From Comamonadaceae bacterium (GTDB taxonomy: Bacteria > Pseudomonadota > Gammaproteobacteria > Burkholderiales > Burkholderiaceae_C): a DNA stretch of 56,595 nucleotides. The position numbers and the translations under genes are program-made. The stretch lies in NCBI GenBank assembly GCA_027485285.1, contig JAIXRH010000065.1, positions 1 through 56,595 of the forward strand, in the 5' to 3' direction. The notes beneath the pieces were generated by a model. That model ran no database searches. It was not told where the DNA came from and saw only the letters and a program-made list of their open reading frames with translations. Shown here in pieces: positions 1 to 8,833 of the stretch. The stretch's first letter is position 1; each line of letters begins with the position of its first letter.

Positions 1-255
1 CAGCGCGATGCGCAGGCCCAGGCTGTGTTGCAAGCTGAATTGCAAAAAGCACAGCGCCAACATGTTGAGCTGCTGCGCGCGTGGAACAACGGCGAGCCCG
101 AGCGGCGTGCCGATGAGCACCGCCAGCCCCAAAAATACCAAGACCGCGTGGCTCAGTTGCGCGCCGCATTGCAACGCGCAGAGGCTGATGTGGCCGGGCT
201 GCAGCGGGAGTTGGCGCGCTTGGGTCTGCCCGCTCCCGCTGGAGCCAAGCCATGA
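1..255 (+). CDS. C-terminal end of a probable DUF4124 family protein (partial)
   Basis: The reading frame is open from the first base and stops at TGA 253-255, so only the last 84 residues are present. They are rich in Gln, Ala, Arg and Glu with heptad-like spacing and look like a coiled coil, including NNGEPERR and a terminal QRELARLGLPAP. From memory, proteins annotated DUF4124 that sit directly before ntrB in Comamonadaceae end in a similar way. The DUF4124 domain itself would lie upstream of the window, so family membership is an inference. The stop overlaps the ntrB start (ATGA, 252-255), which suggests translational coupling. No function can be assigned. Confidence 0.55.
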   Translation, partial: QRDAQAQAVLQAELQKAQRQHVELLRAWNNGEPERRADEHRQPQKYQDRVAQLRAALQRAEADVAGLQRELARLGLPAPAGAKP

Positions 256-1325
256 CAAATCTCAGCCCAGCCCAACCCAGCTACGCGCAAGCCTTTGACC
301 TGCTGGCCACCTTGGTGGCTGTGGTGCGCACCGATGGCATGGTGGTGTTTGCCAATGCAGCCCTTGAGGATGTGATGGGCGTGTCGCGCCGCACCATTGA
401 AGGCTCGTCACTGGCCAGCTATTTCACACACACGCAGGCGTTTGACAATGCCCTACAAGGTGCCCAGACCCATGCGTTTGCCACCCTGCGCTACGACGCG
501 CACTTGCGCCGTCCACTGCAAGATGCCTTGCCCGTGCACGTCATCGTGGCGCCCACCGATGTGACGGGCGAGGTGCTGGTCGAGCTGCTGCCCCTTGAGC
601 AGCAAACCCGTCAAGACCGCGAAGAACGCTTGATGGACCAAGCCCAAGCCAACAAAGAGCTGATTCGCAACTTGGCTCACGAAATCAAAAACCCCTTAGG
701 CGGCATCCGTGGTGCAGCGCAGTTGCTGCAAATGGAGGTCGAGAGCAAAGACCTCATCGAATACACCCAGGTCATCATCCACGAGGCCGACCGCTTGCAG
801 CTGTTGGTGGACCGCTTGTTGGCCCCGCATCGCCGTCCGCATGTGGTGGGCGATGTGAACATCCACGAGGTGTGCGAGCGGGTGCGCAGCTTGATCTTGG
901 CTGAGTTTCCTAAGGGCCTGCGGGTGGTGCGTGACTACGACACGTCCATTCCCGAATTCCGTGGTGATCGCGAGCAGTTGATTCAAACGGTGCTCAACAT
1001 CGTGCACAACGCGGCACAAGCGCTGGCGGATCGTGTGTCAGGAGGCGACGCTGAGATCATTTTGCGCAGCCGTATCAGCCGCCAAGTGACTTTTGGCAAG
1101 CAACGCTATCGGTTGGCACTGGAATTGCATGTGATAGACAACGGGCCCGGCATTCCGCAAGACATCAAGGACAGGTTGTTTTTCCCCTTGGTGTCTGGCA
1201 GAGATGGCGGCTCAGGCTTGGGGCTGAATTTGGCACAAACTTTTGTGCAGCAGCACCATGGCTTGATTGAGTGTGACAGTGTGCCGGGACGCACGGATTT
1301 CAAAATTCTCATCCCGCTGCCTTGA
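252..1325 (+). CDS. ntrB: Nitrogen regulation sensor histidine kinase NtrB (GlnL)
   Basis: Cytoplasmic sensor kinase/phosphatase, 357 residues, the usual NtrB length, without membrane segments. An N-terminal PAS domain (about residues 12-75) is followed by the dimerisation/phosphoacceptor helix with NLAHEIKNPLGG, phospho-acceptor His143, and a HATPase_c domain. The ATP-binding boxes DNGPGIP (about 296) and GGSGLGL (about 319) are intact. In the known family, PII protein (GlnB) binds NtrB and decides whether it phosphorylates or dephosphorylates NtrC. The start overlaps the upstream stop and ntrC follows after 39 bases, so the pair is co-transcribed. All catalytic motifs are present. Confidence 0.96.
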   Translation: MTNLSPAQPSYAQAFDLLATLVAVVRTDGMVVFANAALEDVMGVSRRTIEGSSLASYFTHTQAFDNALQGAQTHAFATLRYDAHLRRPLQDALPVHVIVAPTDVTGEVLVELLPLEQQTRQDREERLMDQAQANKELIRNLAHEIKNPLGGIRGAAQLLQMEVESKDLIEYTQVIIHEADRLQLLVDRLLAPHRRPHVVGDVNIHEVCERVRSLILAEFPKGLRVVRDYDTSIPEFRGDREQLIQTVLNIVHNAAQALADRVSGGDAEIILRSRISRQVTFGKQRYRLALELHVIDNGPGIPQDIKDRLFFPLVSGRDGGSGLGLNLAQTFVQQHHGLIECDSVPGRTDFKILIPLP

Positions 1326-1364
1326 CGCTTCGATGGCCCCTAACTTAGAACAGAAAGTGCCGAG

Positions 1365-2912
1365 ATGAAATCGATTTGGATTGTGGATGACGACCAGTCA
1401 ATTCGCTTCGTGCTGGAAAAAGCGCTGTTGCGCGAGAGCCTGCCCACGCGCAGCTTCACCAGCCCACGCGAAGTGCTGCAAGCCCTCGACTCGGTGAGCG
1501 AAGAAGATGGCCCGCAAATTTTGGTCAGCGACATCCGCATGCCGGGTGGCTCGGGGCTCGATTTGCTCACCAAAGTCAAAGAGCGTTTGCCTGCACTCCC
1601 CGTCATCATCATGACGGCCTTTTCTGATTTGGACAGCGCGGTGTCGGCCTTTCAAGGTGGCGCGTTTGAGTATTTGCCCAAGCCTTTTGATTTGCCCAAA
1701 GCGGTGGAGTTGATTCGTCGTGCTTTGGGTGAAAGCCAACGCGAACAGGCCCAAACCGAAGCGCAAGATGCCGCGCCCGAAATGCTGGGGCAAGCCCCCG
1801 CCATGCAAGACGTGTTTCGTGCCATTGGCCGCCTGAGCCAAAGCCATGTGACGGTGATGATCACCGGCGAGAGCGGCTCTGGCAAAGAACTGGTGGCGCG
1901 CGCCTTGCACAAACATTCGCCGCGTGGGGACGCGGGTAACAAAGGCCCATTTGTGGCCATCAACACCGCCGCGATTCCCAAGGATTTGCTGGAGAGCGAG
2001 CTTTTTGGCCACGAGCGTGGTGCCTTCACGGGGGCGCAAACCACGCGTCGCGGTCGCTTTGAGCAGGCCGAGGGCGGCACGCTGTTCCTGGATGAAATTG
2101 GCGACATGCCCTTTGATTTGCAAACCCGTTTGCTGCGTGTGTTGAGCGATGGCACTTACTACCGCGTGGGCGGTCATAACGCGATCAAAGCCAATGTGCG
2201 CGTGATTGCGGCGACGCACCAAGACTTGGAAAAACGCGTCAAAGACGGCGTGTTCCGCGAAGACTTGTTTCACCGCTTGAACGTCATTCGCCTTCGATTG
2301 CCTCCTTTGCGGGAGCGACGCGAAGACATCCCCACTTTGACGCGCCACTTTTTGCAGCAGAGTGCACATCAATTGGGCGTGGAGTCCAAACGTATCTCGG
2401 ATGGCGCACAAATGGTGCTCGATCAGTTTGCGTTTCCTGGCAACGTGCGTCAGCTTGAAAACATTTGCCACTGGCTGAGCGTCATGGCGCCTTCGCAAGT
2501 GATAGAGCCCAAAGATTTGCCGCCCGAAGTCACGCTCACAGGCGATGCTTTGGCGGCACTCAGTCACACTGGGCAAGACACATCAGGGTTCAGTGCCATC
2601 GTTGCGCCAGATGTGGGCCAAGCGCTGCCTCCTGCGGTGTCTTCTTTGACTGACAGTTCTGGTGGATCAGCGCCCGTGGCGCTCAACATGCCCAGTCACG
2701 ATTGGGAGCAGGGCCTAGAAGTTGAGGCCATGGGCTTGCTCGTGGCGGGTCGTACCGATGTGTGGGAGGTGTTGGTCAACCGCTTTGAAGCGCGTTTGAT
2801 TCAAACCGCCTTGGTCAACACGCGAGGCCGTCGCATCGAAGCCGCGCAAAAGTTGGGCATCGGCCGCAACACCATCACCCGCAAAATTCAAGAACTGGGG
2901 TTGGACGACTGA
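1365..2912 (+). CDS. ntrC: Nitrogen regulation response regulator NtrC (GlnG), sigma-54 activator
   Basis: 515-residue enhancer-binding protein. The receiver domain (1-120) has the acidic pocket at IVDDD and phospho-acceptor Asp56 in SDIRMP. The central AAA+ domain has Walker A GESGSGKE (168-175) and the sigma-54 contact loop GAFTGA (219-224). The C-terminal Fis-type helix-turn-helix is at about 470-513. The linker before the HTH (about 395-460) is longer than in enteric NtrC, which is about 470 residues. Phosphorylated NtrC activates sigma-54 promoters of nitrogen assimilation genes. It lies downstream of its kinase ntrB, and its stop abuts the stop of the convergent xth gene with no spacer. 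Confidence 0.97.
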   Translation: MKSIWIVDDDQSIRFVLEKALLRESLPTRSFTSPREVLQALDSVSEEDGPQILVSDIRMPGGSGLDLLTKVKERLPALPVIIMTAFSDLDSAVSAFQGGAFEYLPKPFDLPKAVELIRRALGESQREQAQTEAQDAAPEMLGQAPAMQDVFRAIGRLSQSHVTVMITGESGSGKELVARALHKHSPRGDAGNKGPFVAINTAAIPKDLLESELFGHERGAFTGAQTTRRGRFEQAEGGTLFLDEIGDMPFDLQTRLLRVLSDGTYYRVGGHNAIKANVRVIAATHQDLEKRVKDGVFREDLFHRLNVIRLRLPPLRERREDIPTLTRHFLQQSAHQLGVESKRISDGAQMVLDQFAFPGNVRQLENICHWLSVMAPSQVIEPKDLPPEVTLTGDALAALSHTGQDTSGFSAIVAPDVGQALPPAVSSLTDSSGGSAPVALNMPSHDWEQGLEVEAMGLLVAGRTDVWEVLVNRFEARLIQTALVNTRGRRIEAAQKLGIGRNTITRKIQELGLDD

Positions 2913-3677
2913 TCAAGCCAGTGTCACGACCACAGGCACGTGGTCGCTGGGGCGCTCATTCTTGCGCGGTGCTTTGTCAATCACACAGGCTTGGACGGCG
3001 GGTTTGAGCGCGTCGCTCACCAAAATGTGGTCAATGCGCAAGCCACGGTTGCGGCGGAATGCAAACTCGCGGTAGTCCCACCAGCTGTAACTTTTCTCGG
3101 CTTGTTCGAACAAGCGAAACGCATCGTGCGTGCCTGAATCAATCAAGGCTTGGAAGTGGTCACGCTCTTCCACGGTGCAGTGGATGGTATCTTTCAAGGC
3201 CACGGGATCCCACACATCGCGGTCGTCGACGGTGATGTTGAAGTCCCCCATCAACACCAACTTGGGGTGTTGTTGCAGTTCTTGGCGCAACCAGGTTTGT
3301 AGCGCTTCTAGCCAACGCATTTTGTACACAAACTTGTCGCTGTCGGGCGCTTGGCCATTGGGGAAATACGCGCCGATCACACGCACGCCCTCGACCGTGC
3401 CTGCAATCACACGGGCCATGTCGTCTTCAAAACCGGGGATGTTTTTCACCACGTCGGTGGCTTCGCTGCGCGAGAGCAGGGCCACACCGTTGTAGGTTTT
3501 TTGGCCGAAGAACGCCACCTTGTAGCCTGCTGCTTCTATGGCTTCATGCGGAAATTTGTCGTCGGTGCATTTGGTTTCTTGCAGCACCAGCGCATCGACG
3601 GGATGGGCGGCCAACCAGTCCAGCACTTGCGGTAAGCGCACGGTGAGTGAGTTGACGTTCCAAGTGGCGAGTTGCAT
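2913..3677 (-). CDS. xth: Exodeoxyribonuclease III
   Basis: 254-residue AP endonuclease/3'-5' exonuclease of the exonuclease-endonuclease-phosphatase superfamily, which cleaves at abasic sites in base-excision repair. Family motifs are visible: an N-terminal ATWNVNSL, LQETKC with the metal-binding Glu, GDFNI, and C-terminal SDHVPV. The frame stays open 32 codons further upstream into folA. The start at 3677 is preferred because the protein then begins at the conserved MQLATWNVNS and the upstream part has no family character. It is the last gene of a thyA-folA-xth run, 14 bases after folA. The stop is flush with the convergent ntrC stop. Confidence 0.93.
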   Translation of the reverse strand: MQLATWNVNSLTVRLPQVLDWLAAHPVDALVLQETKCTDDKFPHEAIEAAGYKVAFFGQKTYNGVALLSRSEATDVVKNIPGFEDDMARVIAGTVEGVRVIGAYFPNGQAPDSDKFVYKMRWLEALQTWLRQELQQHPKLVLMGDFNITVDDRDVWDPVALKDTIHCTVEERDHFQALIDSGTHDAFRLFEQAEKSYSWWDYREFAFRRNRGLRIDHILVSDALKPAVQACVIDKAPRKNERPSDHVPVVVTLA

Positions 3678-3691
3678 GTGTGAATGAGAAG

Positions 3692-4180
3692 TTAAGGTGT
3701 GCGTGAAAGGGTCACAAGGCTGTAAGTCAAGCCATTCGCAGCGACATGGGTGCTGCGTGCGGTTTCTTGCCACCTGTGATCAAAGGTGGGGGCGAAGGCA
3801 TCGCCTTCAAAGTCGGCATCAATCTCAGTCACCACGGCGCGTGTGGCCAAGGGCATGGCTTGCGCGTAGACCTCAGCGCCGCCAATCACCCACACCTGCG
3901 CATCAGGCGGGCAGTGCTGCATGGCTTCTTCGAGGGAGTGGGTGACGACAGCGCCCTCAGCCTGCCAATTGGCTTGGCGCGTCACCACGATGTTGATGCG
4001 GCCGGGCAGGGGGCGAAATTGAGGGGGCAACGATTCCCAAGTCTTACGTCCCATCACCACCGGCTGTCCCAGTGTGGTTTGTTTGAAATGCGCCAAGTCT
4101 TCGGGCAAGTGCCAAGGCAGGGTGTTGTCTTTGCCAATGACACCGTTGCGCGCACGGGCAAAGATTAAATTCAAAGTCAT
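3692..4180 (-). CDS. folA: Dihydrofolate reductase
   Basis: 162 residues, the normal length for chromosomal bacterial DHFR. It reduces dihydrofolate to tetrahydrofolate with NADPH. The N-terminal signature GVIGKDNTLPWHLPEDL carries the Trp and the acidic residue of the active site, and GRKTWESL and the glycine-rich VIGGAEVY contribute to cofactor binding. It lies 3 bases downstream of thyA, the reaction that generates its substrate, so the two genes are almost certainly co-transcribed and functionally coupled. Confidence 0.97.
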   Translation of the reverse strand: MTLNLIFARARNGVIGKDNTLPWHLPEDLAHFKQTTLGQPVVMGRKTWESLPPQFRPLPGRINIVVTRQANWQAEGAVVTHSLEEAMQHCPPDAQVWVIGGAEVYAQAMPLATRAVVTEIDADFEGDAFAPTFDHRWQETARSTHVAANGLTYSLVTLSRTP

Positions 4181-4183
4181 GGC

Positions 4184-5011
4184 TTAAACGGCGACGGGGG
4201 CTTTGATCGCACCGTGGCATTGGTAGTCCAACACCTCGAAGTCTTCAAACTGGTAGTCGAAAATGGAATCAGGTTTGCGTTTGATGAGCAAAGTGGGATA
4301 AGCAAACGGTTCGCGGCTGAGTTGCAAGGCCACTTGTTCGCGGTGGTTGCTGTAGATGTGGCAGTCGCCACCCGTCCAGATGAAGTCGCCCACATCCAAG
4401 TCGCACTGTTGGGCCACCATGTGGGTCAGCAGGGCATAGCTGGCGATGTTGAAGGGCACACCCAAAAAGATGTCTGCACTGCGTTGGTACAGCTGGCAGC
4501 TCAGTTTGGCTTTGTCGCCCGGGTTTTGTGCAGGCGCCACATAGAACTGGAAGAAAGCGTGGCAGGGCATGAGCGCCATCTTGTCGAGGTCGGCCACGTT
4601 CCAAGCGCTCACGATGATGCGGCGGCTGTCGGGGTTGCTTTTGAGCGTGTCTATGACCTGCTTGATTTGGTCAATGTGGCCGCCGTCAGGGGTGGGCCAG
4701 CTGCGCCACTGCACACCGTACACGGGGCCCAGGTCGCCGTCTTCGCGTGCCCATTCGTCCCAAATCGTCACGTTGCGCTCTTTGAGCCAGTTGTTGTTGC
4801 TGGAGCCCGTAAGGAACCACAGCAGCTCTTGAATGATGGAGCGCAGGTGAACCTTTTTGGTGGTCACCAGCGGAAATCCTTCGTTCAAATCAAAGCGCAT
4901 TTGGTGGCCAAACACGCTTTGGGTGCCCGTGCCTGTGCGGTCGGTTTTGGCAACGCCGTGGCTGGCGACGTGCTGCATGAAATCTTCGTACTGGCGGCGG
5001 ATGGGGCGCAT
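4184..5011 (-). CDS. thyA: Thymidylate synthase
   Basis: 275-residue ThyA that methylates dUMP to dTMP using methylene-tetrahydrofolate. The nucleophile is Cys150 in [12 protein letters not shown]. Folate and nucleotide contacts include RTGTGT, the arginine pair PDSRR, and the conserved segment near FNIASYALL. First gene of the thyA-folA-xth operon. The ATG at 5011 is chosen because homologues begin with a similar [11 protein letters not shown] segment. No strong Shine-Dalgarno is visible upstream. The divergent promoter region is 5012-5153. Confidence 0.97.
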   Translation of the reverse strand: MRPIRRQYEDFMQHVASHGVAKTDRTGTGTQSVFGHQMRFDLNEGFPLVTTKKVHLRSIIQELLWFLTGSSNNNWLKERNVTIWDEWAREDGDLGPVYGVQWRSWPTPDGGHIDQIKQVIDTLKSNPDSRRIIVSAWNVADLDKMALMPCHAFFQFYVAPAQNPGDKAKLSCQLYQRSADIFLGVPFNIASYALLTHMVAQQCDLDVGDFIWTGGDCHIYSNHREQVALQLSREPFAYPTLLIKRKPDSIFDYQFEDFEVLDYQCHGAIKAPVAV

Positions 5012-5100
5012 AAGGGTAAGTGGGTAAAAAACTCACATGAGTTTAAGCGGTGCGCCGCTCAAATTAGATAACAATTAAGTTCTCTACGCTAACTGTCTTA

Positions 5101-5129
5101 TTGACGGCTTTGACGGGTAAGACGATAGT
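5101..5129 (+). promoter_or_regulatory. Candidate sigma-70 promoter for the HTH/bactofilin pair
   Basis: TTGACG at 5101-5106 and GATAGT at 5124-5129 are separated by exactly 17 bases. The -35 matches 5 of 6 consensus bases and the -10 matches 4 of 6. It lies 42 bases before the ATG at 5172, in the 140-base gap between the divergent thyA and the HTH protein gene. Assigned by eye only. Confidence 0.5.
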
Positions 5130-5171
5130 AGTGACTTAAATCTTTAGTAAGTTGTGACGAAAATTTCAACT

Positions 5172-6188
5172 ATGTCATCCAGCGAACAGACAAACATCGA
5201 ATCCAAGCGCCGCAGTTATGACGCGTGTGACCCTGCCTACTTGCGCGAATTGCGCAACGCCGCAGGGATAGATGTGCACGTGTTGGCTCGCACGGCTTGT
5301 TTGTCGGTGGCTCAAGTGCGTGCGCTTGAGACAGACAACAGCGACCTCTTGTTTTATTCGGATGCCATCAAGCGTCAAGCCTACAAGCGTTTGCTGATGA
5401 TTTTGGGTGCAGATCCGCCCTCGGTGGAAGTGCCAGACGAATTGCGCGATGCAGGCAAAGTCGCAGAGGCCCATCTCAACACCCTAGATCAACTCGTGGC
5501 CATGAGCCATCAACCGGCCCTCAACCGTTCGACTTGGGGTTGGGTCCGCTCAGGGGTGACCAAGTTGAACAAGCACAAGCAATTCATGGGTGCTTTGTTG
5601 TTGCTGGTGGCGGCGGTGGGACTGTTTGTGATGCAAGGCCTTCAATCTGCTGGCGATTTGGTCGTGGTTGCACCTTCTGCTTCTGAAGCTGTTCAAACGC
5701 CACCTGAGTCTGCCCTTGTGGCTGCAGTCCCTTCTCCGGCTTCAAGCACGCCCCAAGCTGCTAAGCCTGCCGCCACCGCTGCCGCTTTGGTTGCTGCGTC
5801 TGCTGACACAGTTCTGACTGCGCCCGTCTCATCCGCCTCTGCACCGATCTCGGAACCTGCCACCCTCGCGGCCTCCAGCAAAGTGGTGGGCTGTGCGCAT
5901 GTCACCGACGCCATGCCCCAGTTGACACCCTTCATCGCGCAAAAAGAAGGACGCTATGTTTATGTGGTGAGCCTTGGCAATGCTGAAATTTGCTTGGTGG
6001 ATGGCAACAAGCAAGCCACTGTTTTGCAACTCAAGGCAGGCGAAAACCGCAGCGTGCAAGGCGTCGCCCCTTGGCAAGTGTCTAGCCCGCAATTGTCGAA
6101 GCTTCAAATCTTTTTCCAGGGTTGGCGCATTGCTATTCCTGAGGCGTCCACACGTGTGAGTTTGGTCGAAGTGCCTGTTTCGCGTTAA
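5172..6188 (+). CDS. RodZ-like single-pass membrane protein with N-terminal helix-turn-helix
   Basis: 338 residues from the ATG at 5172; an in-frame GTG at 5154 would add six, and neither start has a clear Shine-Dalgarno. Residues about 20-80 form an Xre/RodZ-type HTH (YLRELRNAAGI, TACLSVAQVRALE, FYSDAIKRQAY). A single membrane helix lies at about 139-156. An Ala/Pro/Ser-rich periplasmic linker follows, then a compact C-terminal region (about 235-338) with GENRSVQGVAPWQV, reminiscent of RodZ DUF4115. A bactofilin gene starts 6 bases downstream. A homologue without the C-terminal domain is at 40632-41339, also next to bactofilin genes. In RodZ this HTH contacts MreB; here a membrane adaptor for bactofilin is my inference. 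Confidence 0.8.
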   Translation: MSSSEQTNIESKRRSYDACDPAYLRELRNAAGIDVHVLARTACLSVAQVRALETDNSDLLFYSDAIKRQAYKRLLMILGADPPSVEVPDELRDAGKVAEAHLNTLDQLVAMSHQPALNRSTWGWVRSGVTKLNKHKQFMGALLLLVAAVGLFVMQGLQSAGDLVVVAPSASEAVQTPPESALVAAVPSPASSTPQAAKPAATAAALVAASADTVLTAPVSSASAPISEPATLAASSKVVGCAHVTDAMPQLTPFIAQKEGRYVYVVSLGNAEICLVDGNKQATVLQLKAGENRSVQGVAPWQVSSPQLSKLQIFFQGWRIAIPEASTRVSLVEVPVSR

Positions 6189-6194
6189 AGCCCG

Positions 6195-6578
6195 ATGTTC
6201 AAACACCTTAAATTTGGACAGTCCGATCAAGCTGTCCCCACTGAAAAAACCATCATCGGTCAATCCGCTGTGGTGGTGGGCAACATCGTGTCACAAGACA
6301 TGGTTCAGCTCAAAGGCCATGTGGTGGGCAACATCGATGTGAATGGCAGTCCCAACGCCCAACTGTCAGTGTTGTCGCAGGCGCAGGTGGAGGGTGATAT
6401 CAATGCCCAGCAAGCGGTGGTCAATGGAGTGGTCACTGGCAACATTGAATCGACGGGGCGTGTCGAGCTGCATGCGGGCGCTGATGTGAAAGGCAATATT
6501 TCATACGCGACCATGGCCATTGAGCACGGCGCCAAGCTGTACGGGATGATGAGCAGCAACGATGCCAAAACGGGCTGA
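6195..6578 (+). CDS. Bactofilin family polymer-forming protein
   Basis: 127 residues dominated by the DUF583 right-handed beta-helix, visible as regularly spaced short repeats with V/I and G (GNIVSQDMVQLKGHVVGNI, VNGVVTGNI, VKGNISYATM). Bactofilins self-assemble into nucleotide-independent filaments at the inner face of the membrane and position wall enzymes. The ATG is 6 bases after the stop of the RodZ-like HTH gene, so the two form an operon. It is one of three bactofilins in the window; the others are at 38699 and 40098. No metallopeptidase is adjacent here, unlike the second locus. Confidence 0.9.
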   Translation: MFKHLKFGQSDQAVPTEKTIIGQSAVVVGNIVSQDMVQLKGHVVGNIDVNGSPNAQLSVLSQAQVEGDINAQQAVVNGVVTGNIESTGRVELHAGADVKGNISYATMAIEHGAKLYGMMSSNDAKTG

Positions 6579-6624
6579 AAATTCACGCCCGTTAGGACAT
6601 GCCAGCACCTCGTCGCCAACGGTC

Positions 6625-7026
6625 TCAAGTCTGAGGCGTGTCGCTGACCCCATGCGCTTTGGCGTGCTTTAACCGCAGGCGAACATGCAAGGCGCAAGCC
6701 GCGAATAAGACAATGCACAGCAAGACTTCCACCATCGCCAGGTAATTGCTGGGTGCTGCGTCTCCCCACGCGCGAACCACACCTTCGGTGAAATACAACC
6801 AAATCAACAAACTCAGCCAACGGTAGGTGTACATGCGGTTTTTCAGCAAACCCGTGAGCGGAAAGCACAGTGGCAGTACCTTAAGAGCCAGCAGCGTGCC
6901 ACCTGGGCGCAGGGGCGCTAGCCACAACTCCCAAGCCAAGCCCAACACGATGAGGCCCATCAGGCTGCTGACGGCTATCAGGCGTGTGAACGTCACGTGA
7001 TGCAACGAATTTTCTGGAGAGGTCAT
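6625..7026 (-). CDS. DUF2069 family inner membrane protein
   Basis: 133 residues with about four hydrophobic segments (near 12-32, 44-60, 68-84 and 93-112). The arrangement, with a charged GLLKNRMYTYRW loop and the WLYFTEGVVRAW segment, is typical of DUF2069 proteins found as single small genes across beta- and gammaproteobacteria. Function unknown. Its start codon region (7024-7026) faces the divergent YihY gene, whose first possible ATG overlaps it by two bases, so the two genes share a very short control region. Confidence 0.85.
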   Translation of the reverse strand: MTSPENSLHHVTFTRLIAVSSLMGLIVLGLAWELWLAPLRPGGTLLALKVLPLCFPLTGLLKNRMYTYRWLSLLIWLYFTEGVVRAWGDAAPSNYLAMVEVLLCIVLFAACALHVRLRLKHAKAHGVSDTPQT

Positions 7027-7051
7027 GATGGCGTGGGGTAAAGATAGTGGG

Positions 7052-8284
7052 ATGATTCAGCCCATGATTGTCCCGCAACTCCAAAAATTCTTTGACCGCA
7101 TCGCCCGATTCCCTTGGCGCAACACGGCGCGCACCTTGCGCCAACGCTTTCGCGATGACCGCCTGGGTCAAGCTGCTGGTAGCTTGACCTTCACCACCAC
7201 CATCGCTTTGGTGCCGTTGGTCACAGTGGCCTTGGCGGTGTTGACGGCATTTCCCATGTTTGCTGATTTTCAAACCGTGCTGCAAAAACGCTTGGTTGAA
7301 AGCTTGGTGCCCGACAACATTTCGCGCCAAGTGTTGGGGTACTTGACGCTCTTTGCCAGCAAGGCCAGCAGCTTGGGTGCTGCGGGTGTGGCGGTGTTGT
7401 TGGCGTCTGCGCTGGCGTTGGTGTTCACGATTGACCGCACGCTCAACGCCATTTGGCGTGTGCGCAAGCGTCGACCTTTGGCGCACAGCATGCTGTTGTA
7501 TTGGACGACCATCACCTTGGGTCCCCTGTTGATGGGCGCGAGCTTGGTGATGATGTCGCAATTCATGGCGGTGTCGCGCGGCGTCGTGCCTGATTTGGTG
7601 GGCGATTTGCGTGGGTTGTTCAGCGTGTTGGAGTTCTTTTTGTTGGCCTGGGCTGTCAGCGCGCTTTACCGTTTTGTCCCCTACACCCAAGTGCGTTGGG
7701 GCCATGCCTTGGTGGGCGGCGTGTGGGTGGCGGCGGCTACTGAAGTGGCGCGTAAAGTGTTGGTTTATTACTTTGGGTTGATGCCCACCTATTCGGTGGT
7801 CTACGGGGCTTTTGCCACCGTGCCCATCCTGTTGGTTTGGATTTACTTGGCGTGGGCCATTGTGCTGATTGGCGCGGTGTTGGTGGCCAATTTGCCTAGT
7901 TTGTTGGCTGGTGTTTCGCGCGATGGCCGCAGCGTGGGCTGGCGTTTTCAGTTGGCGGTGGAAGTGTTGCAGCGTTTACAACTGGCACGCACCACCGAAG
8001 CGCATGGCGCAAGTCTGAGCACCTTGTGCCAAGACTTGGCGCTTGACCCTTTACAGCTCGAAGACGTGTTAGCCACACTGGTCGAGCTTGATTGGATTGC
8101 GCGTTTGAGCGAGTCGGTTGACGCTCGGCAAAGCCATGTGCAAGAGGCGCGCTATGTCATGCTGGCTGACCCGCATCGCACGCCACTGGCCCCTCTGATG
8201 GCACGGTTGCTGTTGGTGCCCAGCACCGAGTCTGAAGGGCTGTGGATGAAGTGGCATGACTTGCGCTTGCGCGACGTGCTTTAA
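7052..8284 (+). CDS. YihY family inner membrane protein
   Basis: About 410 residues with the six-helix YihY/virulence-factor-BrkB core (roughly residues 30-285), including SLTFTTTIALVP, the VFTIDRTLNAIWRVR loop and the WIYLAWAIVLIGAVL helix. A soluble tail of about 120 residues has a winged-helix look (LCQDLALDPLQLEDVLATLVELDWI). E. coli YihY was once called RNase BN, which was incorrect; the role remains unclear. The frame opens at 7025. I prefer the ATG at 7052 (a further one is at 7064) because homologues start just before the RIARFPWRN segment and a purine-rich stretch precedes it. Confidence 0.88.
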   Translation: MIQPMIVPQLQKFFDRIARFPWRNTARTLRQRFRDDRLGQAAGSLTFTTTIALVPLVTVALAVLTAFPMFADFQTVLQKRLVESLVPDNISRQVLGYLTLFASKASSLGAAGVAVLLASALALVFTIDRTLNAIWRVRKRRPLAHSMLLYWTTITLGPLLMGASLVMMSQFMAVSRGVVPDLVGDLRGLFSVLEFFLLAWAVSALYRFVPYTQVRWGHALVGGVWVAAATEVARKVLVYYFGLMPTYSVVYGAFATVPILLVWIYLAWAIVLIGAVLVANLPSLLAGVSRDGRSVGWRFQLAVEVLQRLQLARTTEAHGASLSTLCQDLALDPLQLEDVLATLVELDWIARLSESVDARQSHVQEARYVMLADPHRTPLAPLMARLLLVPSTESEGLWMKWHDLRLRDVL

Positions 8285-8329
8285 GATTTTTGGGCTATAT
8301 TTCATCCATCCACTGGAGGAGATCAAACT

Positions 8330-8797
8330 ATGCAAGTCAGTGACATCCTGCGCGTCAAAGGCCAAAGCGGCGGCACCTTGTTCACCATCGACCCCACCGA
8401 GCCACTGGTTTTGGCGGTCAATATCATGGCTGAAAAAGACATGGGCTCACTGCTGGTGATGGCGCATGGCCGCTTGGTGGGTTTGTTGACCTTTCGTGAG
8501 GTGATTCAAGCGGTCAGTCGCAACCAAGGTGCCTTGGGTGATGTCACAGTGCGCGACGCGATGGATCCAAAGCCGCTCACTTGCACGCCAGACACTTTGA
8601 TTGACGAGGTGCGTCGCATGATGTTGGGCACGCATAGCCGCTACATGCCTGTGATGACTGAGGGGGAGTTGCAGGGCGTGATCAGTTTTTACGACGTGGC
8701 CAAGTCGGTGGTGGACAGCCAAAACTTCGAGAACCAAATGCTCAAGGCTTACATCAAAGACTGGCCAAGTGGTTCGCCAGATCCAGACGGCAAGTGA
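8330..8797 (+). CDS. Tandem CBS domain protein
   Basis: 155 residues made of two CBS motifs (about 8-65 and 75-135) and nothing else. Typical elements are MAEKDMGSLLVM, GLLTFREVI, TVRDAMDP, HSRYMPVM and GVISFYDVA. Stand-alone CBS pairs bind adenine nucleotides and usually act as energy sensors for a partner protein, which cannot be identified here. A strong Shine-Dalgarno, GGAGGA, lies about 9 bases before the ATG. It sits between the YihY and aroC genes with short gaps; no operon partner stands out. Confidence 0.9.
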   Translation: MQVSDILRVKGQSGGTLFTIDPTEPLVLAVNIMAEKDMGSLLVMAHGRLVGLLTFREVIQAVSRNQGALGDVTVRDAMDPKPLTCTPDTLIDEVRRMMLGTHSRYMPVMTEGELQGVISFYDVAKSVVDSQNFENQMLKAYIKDWPSGSPDPDGK

Positions 8798-8833
8798 TCT
8801 GAGACACCTCGTGGTGGTGGGATAATCCACCCC

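Noticed and set aside
8-298. Second open frame over the ntrB start
   Set aside because: It overlaps both the partial upstream gene and ntrB in a third frame and has no protein character.
1398-2576. Long open frame antisense to ntrC
   Set aside because: It is a shadow of a GC-rich gene; the protein has no domain character, while ntrC on the other strand is complete.
5172-5420. HTH protein as a DNA-binding transcription factor
   Set aside because: The same HTH type in RodZ is a protein contact, and the membrane anchor and bactofilin neighbours favour a structural role.
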